Shown: in pieces, positions 60,649 to 64,000 of the stretch
Position numbering within the stretch: the first letter of the stretch is position 1
Layout: the number at the start of each line of letters is the position of its first letter
From: Acidimicrobiales bacterium
GTDB taxonomy: Bacteria > Actinomycetota > Acidimicrobiia > Acidimicrobiales > Aldehydirespiratoraceae
Assembly: GCA_029263175.1 (NCBI GenBank)
Contig: JAJCXZ010000069.1
Location: 40,902-104,901 of the forward strand
DNA: 64,000 nucleotides
Reading direction: 5' to 3'
The notes under the pieces: generated by a model
Told to the model about the DNA's origin: nothing
The model's database searches: none
The model's input: the letters and a program-made list of their open reading frames with translations, nothing else
Translations under genes and position numbers: made by a program

Positions 60649-61308
60649 ATGGGATACCGCGGCAAGGTTGAGGAACGCCAACGAGCGTGCGAGCTACGAG
60701 CAGAGTCCTGGACTCTGGCCGACATAGCCGCTGAGCTAGGAGTCGCCAAGAGCTCCGTCTCCATCTGGGTCCGACACATCGACTTCACCCCGCGAACGCG
60801 GAAGGCTGGGCGCCGCCGAGGCCCGAACAAACTGCAGCGAGCGAAAGCGGCTGAGATAGCGAACCTGCAACGCCACGGCATCGAGCAGATCGGCAACCTG
60901 AGCGACCGGGAGTTCCTCATGGCCGGACTCGGTCTCTACGCCGGCGATGGCGCGAAGACAGGGTCGTCTGTGCACTTCGCCAACTCGAACCCGGCCCTCA
61001 TCGAGATATTCTGCAAGTGGTTTCGGCGCTTCTTCGATGTGGACGAGTCTCGACTCCATGTCACGCTGTACCTGCACGAACACCTTGATCTCGATGCCGC
61101 TGTCGAGCACTGGTCCACCATCACCGGAGTGCCGGTGGAACAGTTCAACAAGCCGTACCGAGCGGCCGTGGACGAGACCATGCGATACAACAAGCACGTC
61201 CACGGTTGCTGCCATGTTCGCTACCACTCAGCGAGAGAACTCCGCAGGATTCTTGGTCTGATCGATGGGTTGATACTGATATCGTCAACATCCGTCAGTC
61301 CGGGGTAG
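60649..61308 (+). CDS. HTH + LAGLIDADG-like protein abutting tRNA-Asn
   Basis: A 219-residue protein. An N-terminal helix-turn-helix ('ACELRAESWTLADIAAELGVAKSSVSIWVRHI') and a basic linker ('RKAGRRRGPNKLQRAK') are followed by 'REFLMAGLGLYAGDGAKTGSSVHFANSNPALIEIFCKWFRRFF', which fits a LAGLIDADG homing-endonuclease helix (L-x-A-G-L-x-x-Y-A-G-D-G) and its following strand-helix pattern. One motif is visible, so it would act as a dimer if active. The last 10 nt, including the TAG stop, lie inside tRNA-Asn (61299-61371). No intron or intein is seen around it. Confidence 0.65.
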   Translation: MGYRGKVEERQRACELRAESWTLADIAAELGVAKSSVSIWVRHIDFTPRTRKAGRRRGPNKLQRAKAAEIANLQRHGIEQIGNLSDREFLMAGLGLYAGDGAKTGSSVHFANSNPALIEIFCKWFRRFFDVDESRLHVTLYLHEHLDLDAAVEHWSTITGVPVEQFNKPYRAAVDETMRYNKHVHGCCHVRYHSARELRRILGLIDGLILISSTSVSPG

Positions 61309-61371
61309 CTCAGCTGGCAGAGCGTTTGACTGTTAATCAAAATGTCGTGGGTTCGATCCCCACCCCCGGAG
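61299..61371 (+). tRNA. tRNA-Asn (anticodon GTT)
   Basis: 73-nt cloverleaf: acceptor TCCGGGG / CCCCGGA, D-arm AGCTCAGCTGGCAGAGC, anticodon stem TTTGA / TCAAA with loop CTGTTAA, T-arm GTGGG-TTCGATC-CCCAC, discriminator G. CCA is not encoded. The upstream LAGLIDADG-like gene ends within its first 10 nt, and a strong terminator follows 11 nt downstream. Confidence 0.96.
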
Positions 61372-61382
61372 CAACGAGAAAC

Positions 61383-61410
61383 ACGGCCCACACCTCAACG
61401 TGTGGGCCGT
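61383..61410 (+). terminator. intrinsic-type terminator after tRNA-Asn
   Basis: Perfect 11-bp stem ACGGCCCACAC / GTGTGGGCCGT with loop CTCAAC, followed by CTTGCGTT. It lies 11 nt after the tRNA-Asn 3' end. The T tract is weak, but the stem is the strongest in the region. Confidence 0.7.
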
Positions 61411-61452
61411 CTTGCGTTCCGGTCCCGGCGCGACCTCCGATAGGGTCCCGCC

Positions 61453-61525
61453 GGGCCTGTAGCTCAGTGGTTAGAGCAGGCGACTCATAATCGCTCGGTC
61501 GTGGGTTCAATTCCCACCAGGCCCA
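61453..61525 (+). tRNA. tRNA with CAT anticodon, probably tRNA-Ile2 (lysidine type)
   Basis: 73-nt cloverleaf: acceptor GGGCCTG / CAGGCCC, D-arm AGCTCAGTGGTTAGAGC, anticodon stem GGCGA / TCGCT with loop CTCATAA, T-arm GTGGG-TTCAATT-CCCAC, discriminator A. A software call would be tRNA-Met, but the D-arm plus anticodon arm (AGCAGGCGACTCATAATCGCT) matches bacterial tRNA-Ile2, whose C34 is changed to lysidine by TilS to read AUA. Confidence 0.85.
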
Positions 61526-61527
61526 CG

Positions 61528-61569
61528 GCAACGCTCAGCGTTGCTTGGAGTACGGCTTCGCCGTACTCC
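61528..61569 (+). terminator. tandem hairpins after the CAT tRNA
   Basis: Hairpin 1: GCAACGC-TCA-GCGTTGC (61528-61544). Hairpin 2: GGAGTACGG-CTTCG-CCGTACTCC (61547-61569). Both start within 45 nt of the tRNA 3' end. There is no clear T tract, so they may terminate transcription or set a 3' processing end. Confidence 0.45.
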
Positions 61570-61629
61570 CGGCATCGAAACGAAGTCGCCCTGGCGGGTG
61601 GATAACTCGTCGTTCTCAAAGGACTACTC

Positions 61630-62250
61630 ATGGAACTTGTGTTTGTTCGGCATGGTCGGCCTCTGCATGTTGTGGATGCTGTGGGTGGGGCTGATCCGGC
61701 CCTGGCGGAGATCGGGCAGGAGCAGGCCAGGCATGTCGGCGCGTGGTTGATGGGTGAGGGGATCGATGCGCTGTACTCGAGCCCCATGAACCGGGCTCGG
61801 CAGACGGCGGCGCCGTTCGCTGAGCTGTCCGGGCTCACCCCGGTCATTCGTGAGCATCTTCGCGAGTTCGACCATGAAGGTTCGGCGTATGTGCCGACCG
61901 AGGTGCTGAAGGCGACCGATCCCGACGGGTATCGCCAGCGCATCGCGGCCGGGTTCATCGATGAAGACTTCGATCAGGTGCAGTTCAAGGCTGACGTGGT
62001 TGCCGCCGTCGATCGCATCGTGACGGACCATCGCGGCCAGCGGGTCGCGGTCGTGTGTCATGGCGGTGTCATCAACGCCTACCTGGGGCACTGCCTCGAT
62101 TTCCCCGCGGATGACTACATGAAGTTCGACGTGGACTATTCATCGGTCAGCCGGGTGATGGTGTCGTCGAAGTTCCAGCGGAGCATCGCATCGGTCAACG
62201 AGCGACCACACTTCGTCGGAAATCCCCATCTCGCAGTCCGAGGCGGGTGA
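61630..62250 (+). CDS. histidine phosphatase family protein
   Basis: A 206-residue phosphoglycerate-mutase-like phosphatase. The phosphohistidine motif is R7-H8-G9 in 'MELVFVRHGRP', with 'ALYSSPMNRARQTAAPFAE' carrying the second Arg and 'RVAVVCHGGVINAYLG' the second His. These enzymes dephosphorylate small metabolites or act as mutases; the substrate is unknown. It is 9 nt upstream of the class V aminotransferase gene, so they are probably co-transcribed. Confidence 0.9.
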   Translation: MELVFVRHGRPLHVVDAVGGADPALAEIGQEQARHVGAWLMGEGIDALYSSPMNRARQTAAPFAELSGLTPVIREHLREFDHEGSAYVPTEVLKATDPDGYRQRIAAGFIDEDFDQVQFKADVVAAVDRIVTDHRGQRVAVVCHGGVINAYLGHCLDFPADDYMKFDVDYSSVSRVMVSSKFQRSIASVNERPHFVGNPHLAVRGG

Positions 62251-62259
62251 GTCTGAGTC

Positions 62260-63441
62260 ATGCCGATCGACGTCGATACGGCCCGTGGCGACACTCCAGG
62301 GTGTGCGTTCGTCAACCACCTGAACAACGCGGGAGCGAGCCTGCAGCCGTCGATCGTGGTGGACAGCGTGGTCGACTATCTCCAGGCCGAGGCATTGCAG
62401 GGTGGCTACGAGACGGCCACCGAGAGGGCGGATCAGCTCGACACGGTCTACGACCGCGCCGATGCGTTTCTGGGCGGGGGACCGGAGAACTGGGCGTTCG
62501 TCGAGTCGGCGACCCGCGCATGGAACGCGGCGTTCTCCTCGCTGCGCTTCGAGCGCGGCGACAGAGTCCTCACTACGCGGGCCGAGTACTTGAGCAACAT
62601 GGGCGGTCTCCTTCGAGCTCAGGAGATCCAGGGGGTCGAGATTCATGTCGTTCCCGATGATGAGTTCGGGCAGGTCGATGTTGCAGCTCTCGAGTCGATG
62701 CTCGACGAGCGGATTCGGCTCGTTTCGTTGACCCACGTGCCTACCCAGGGCGGGCTGATCAATCCTGCGGCTGAGGTCGGCCGCCTCCTTCGAGATACGC
62801 CGGTCATCTATCAGCTCGATGCATGCCAGTCGGTTGGTCAGATTCCCGTGAACGTTGATGAGATCGGCTGCGACATCCTGTCGTTCACCGGCCGGAAGTT
62901 CGTGCGCGGCCCGCGGGCCACGGGGATGGTCTGGGCCAGCAGCGCCGCCGTGGCCGAGATGGGCAACCCTGCCGGTGTTGACGGCCGTGGCGCTGACTGG
63001 GACGAACCGCTCGCGATCACACCGCTCGAGACGGCCCGCAGGTTCGAGCCCTTTGAGTTCTTCTACGCCGGGAAGGTGGGGATGGCCGCCGCGCTCGAGT
63101 ACGCAGCGACCCTCGGGATCGAGCAGATTGCGTCCCGTAACCGCGAGTTGGCGAGCCGCCTACGCCGCGGCCTGTCGGAGCTGTCAGGTGTGACGGTCCA
63201 CGACAAGGGTCGCGAATTGTCGGCGATGGTGACCTTCACCGTCGCTGATCACGATCCCCAGGTCATCCAATGTGACTTCAGGGCCCGACGGATCAATGTC
63301 TCGACATCGGGGCCGGGCTCGGCCCGCCTCGACTATCCCGAGCGCGGGCTCGGCGCCGTTGTTCGAGCGTCGGTCCACTACTACAACACCGAGGATGAAA
63401 TCGACGAGCTCATCGCGGCCGTAGGTGACCTCCAGCGGTGA
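62260..63441 (+). CDS. class V aminotransferase / cysteine-desulfurase-like PLP enzyme
   Basis: A 393-residue fold-type I PLP enzyme. D187 and Q190 in 'VIYQLDACQSVGQIPVNVDEIGCDILSFTGRK' contact the cofactor, and K213 in 'GRKFVRGPRATGM' forms the Schiff base. The active-site loop 'NNAGASLQP' near the N-terminus matches the isopenicillin-N-epimerase-like/Csd-like branch. A catalytic Cys as in SufS/IscS is not evident, so a desulfurase role is unproven; an amino-acid lyase or epimerase is possible. Immediately downstream of the phosphatase gene. Confidence 0.85.
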   Translation: MPIDVDTARGDTPGCAFVNHLNNAGASLQPSIVVDSVVDYLQAEALQGGYETATERADQLDTVYDRADAFLGGGPENWAFVESATRAWNAAFSSLRFERGDRVLTTRAEYLSNMGGLLRAQEIQGVEIHVVPDDEFGQVDVAALESMLDERIRLVSLTHVPTQGGLINPAAEVGRLLRDTPVIYQLDACQSVGQIPVNVDEIGCDILSFTGRKFVRGPRATGMVWASSAAVAEMGNPAGVDGRGADWDEPLAITPLETARRFEPFEFFYAGKVGMAAALEYAATLGIEQIASRNRELASRLRRGLSELSGVTVHDKGRELSAMVTFTVADHDPQVIQCDFRARRINVSTSGPGSARLDYPERGLGAVVRASVHYYNTEDEIDELIAAVGDLQR

Positions 63442-63450
63442 CCATGGCTG

Positions 63451-63822
63451 TCAGCCCGGAAGGTCGTCATCGAGCAGTTTGACGAGGGTCTTGGGGGCAA
63501 CATTGCGATAGGCATCGGTGACGATCTCAGCCACTTCTTCCCAGTCGGGTTCTCGGTCGAGCCGTACCCCGATCCAGCCCCGATGGCCGACGTAGGGCGG
63601 ACGGAAGAACCGGTCCGGCTCCTGGGCCACAAGCTCCTCCTGCACACCCGGTTCGGCGCTGCACCAGAGGGCGACGCGACCGTCGCCGTGATGGTCGTCC
63701 ATGCACATCACGAACGTCTTCTTCTCCCGGATGAAGAAGGTCGGCGCTCCGTGGCTGAGGCGCTCACTCGTCTCGGGAAGAGCGAGAGCGACGGCACGCA
63801 CACGCTCGAAGGGATCGCTCAT
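63451..63822 (-). CDS. MmcQ/YjbR family DNA-binding-like protein
   Basis: A 123-residue protein of the MmcQ/YjbR family: 'ALALPETSERLSHGAPTFFIREKKTFVMCMDDHHGDGRVALWCSAEPGVQEELVAQEPDRFFRPPYVGHRGWIGVRLD' and 'VTDAYRNVAPKTLVKLLDD'. The family has a double-wing fold and is annotated as possible DNA-binding, with no confirmed role. Convergent with the class V aminotransferase. Confidence 0.88.
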   Translation of the reverse strand: MSDPFERVRAVALALPETSERLSHGAPTFFIREKKTFVMCMDDHHGDGRVALWCSAEPGVQEELVAQEPDRFFRPPYVGHRGWIGVRLDREPDWEEVAEIVTDAYRNVAPKTLVKLLDDDLPG

Positions 63823-63883
63823 CGACCCGACGCTACAGCGGCTCTGAGCGCCAGGGTAAGCTTCGTTACAGTTCGCGAACTCC

Positions 63884-63888
63884 GGAGG
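63884..63888 (+). promoter_or_regulatory. ribosome-binding site (GGAGG) for the peroxiredoxin gene
   Basis: GGAGG lies 5 nt before a TTG start at 63894 and decides that unusual start codon; no ATG or GTG begins the peroxiredoxin fold. Confidence 0.7.
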
Positions 63889-63893
63889 CTGCG

Positions 63894-64000
63894 TTGAACG
63901 AAGGCGATCTCGTCGACGATTTCGAACTGCTTGATCAAAACGGGACGTCGGTCGCGCTGGCTGACCTCGTTGAGGCGGGTCCGGTTGTTGTCTTCTTCTA
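63894..64000 (+). CDS. peroxiredoxin (AhpC/TSA family), N-terminal fragment
   Basis: The first 35 codons of a gene that continues past the right edge. The reading 'MNEGDLVDDFELLDQNGTSVALADLVEAGPVVVFF' is the start of a peroxiredoxin (BCP/AhpC-type) that reduces peroxides; the active-site P-x3-T-x2-C would come next, just outside the window. The TTG start is supported by GGAGG 5 nt upstream. Confidence 0.75.
   Translation, partial: MNEGDLVDDFELLDQNGTSVALADLVEAGPVVVFF

Overview
The window is a 64 kb piece of a high-GC bacterial chromosome. Its core block phoH-ybeY-corC-era / uppS-recO / glyS-dnaG-rpoD is an actinobacterial arrangement. A secreted protein with two 'TRGxMAxFLxRAL' S-layer-homology-like repeats, the SCO6745-family protein and probable leaderless promoters point to Acidimicrobiia (Ilumatobacter-like). 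That lineage is an inference; no rRNA is present. No stretch longer than about 300 bases lacks a gene, and there is no CRISPR array, intact insertion sequence or prophage.

Layout. 1-4.6 kb: a minus-strand operon (AhpD-like, SCO6745-like, DUF1330, acyl-CoA dehydrogenase cut by the window edge), then two small unknown genes and a glycosyltransferase-like gene. 4.6-11.5 kb: DEAD-box RNA helicase, SulP anion transporter, DUF2889 protein, a truncated MFS relic, an orphan LivH-like permease and an EthA-like Baeyer-Villiger monooxygenase. 11.7-16.4 kb: a molybdopterin oxidoreductase overlapping a cyclase/AAA signalling protein. 16.4-20.9 kb: a tightly overlapping five-gene catabolic operon (Rieske oxygenase, RidA, phosphotriesterase-like hydrolase, DinB, class III aminotransferase). 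21-24.6 kb: unknown genes, the S-layer-homology/beta-helix secreted protein and an SDR. 24.7-29.9 kb: a four-PAS GGDEF-EAL protein, then a MerR-controlled thioredoxin-like + MFS unit with a clear operator, and a small membrane protein.

29.9-30.5 kb carries tRNA-His and tRNA-Lys (minus) and tRNA-Arg (plus). 30.5-39.9 kb is the most unusual region: a translationally coupled operon of a membrane alpha/beta-hydrolase with TPR-like tail, a second cyclase/AAA protein and a catalase-fold protein. It converges on a lipoxygenase, which is divergent from a cyclopropane-fatty-acid synthase. I read this as a candidate bacterial oxylipin (fatty-acid hydroperoxide) locus.

41-45.5 kb is the glyoxylate shunt (aceB-aceA) with a divergent RamB/ScfR-type regulator and an inverted-repeat operator candidate between them. 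45.5-60.6 kb holds the housekeeping block: PhoH, YbeY, CorC, Era, DinG-like helicase, UppS, RecO, RDD protein, GlyRS, DnaG and the principal sigma factor. 60.6-64 kb has a LAGLIDADG-like ORF that runs into tRNA-Asn, a CAT-anticodon tRNA that looks like tRNA-Ile2, a histidine phosphatase, a class V aminotransferase, a YjbR protein and the start of a peroxiredoxin.

Two 35-nt copies of a REP-like hairpin lie 12 kb apart (45.5 and 57.4 kb); one copy supplies the stop codons of both flanking convergent genes.
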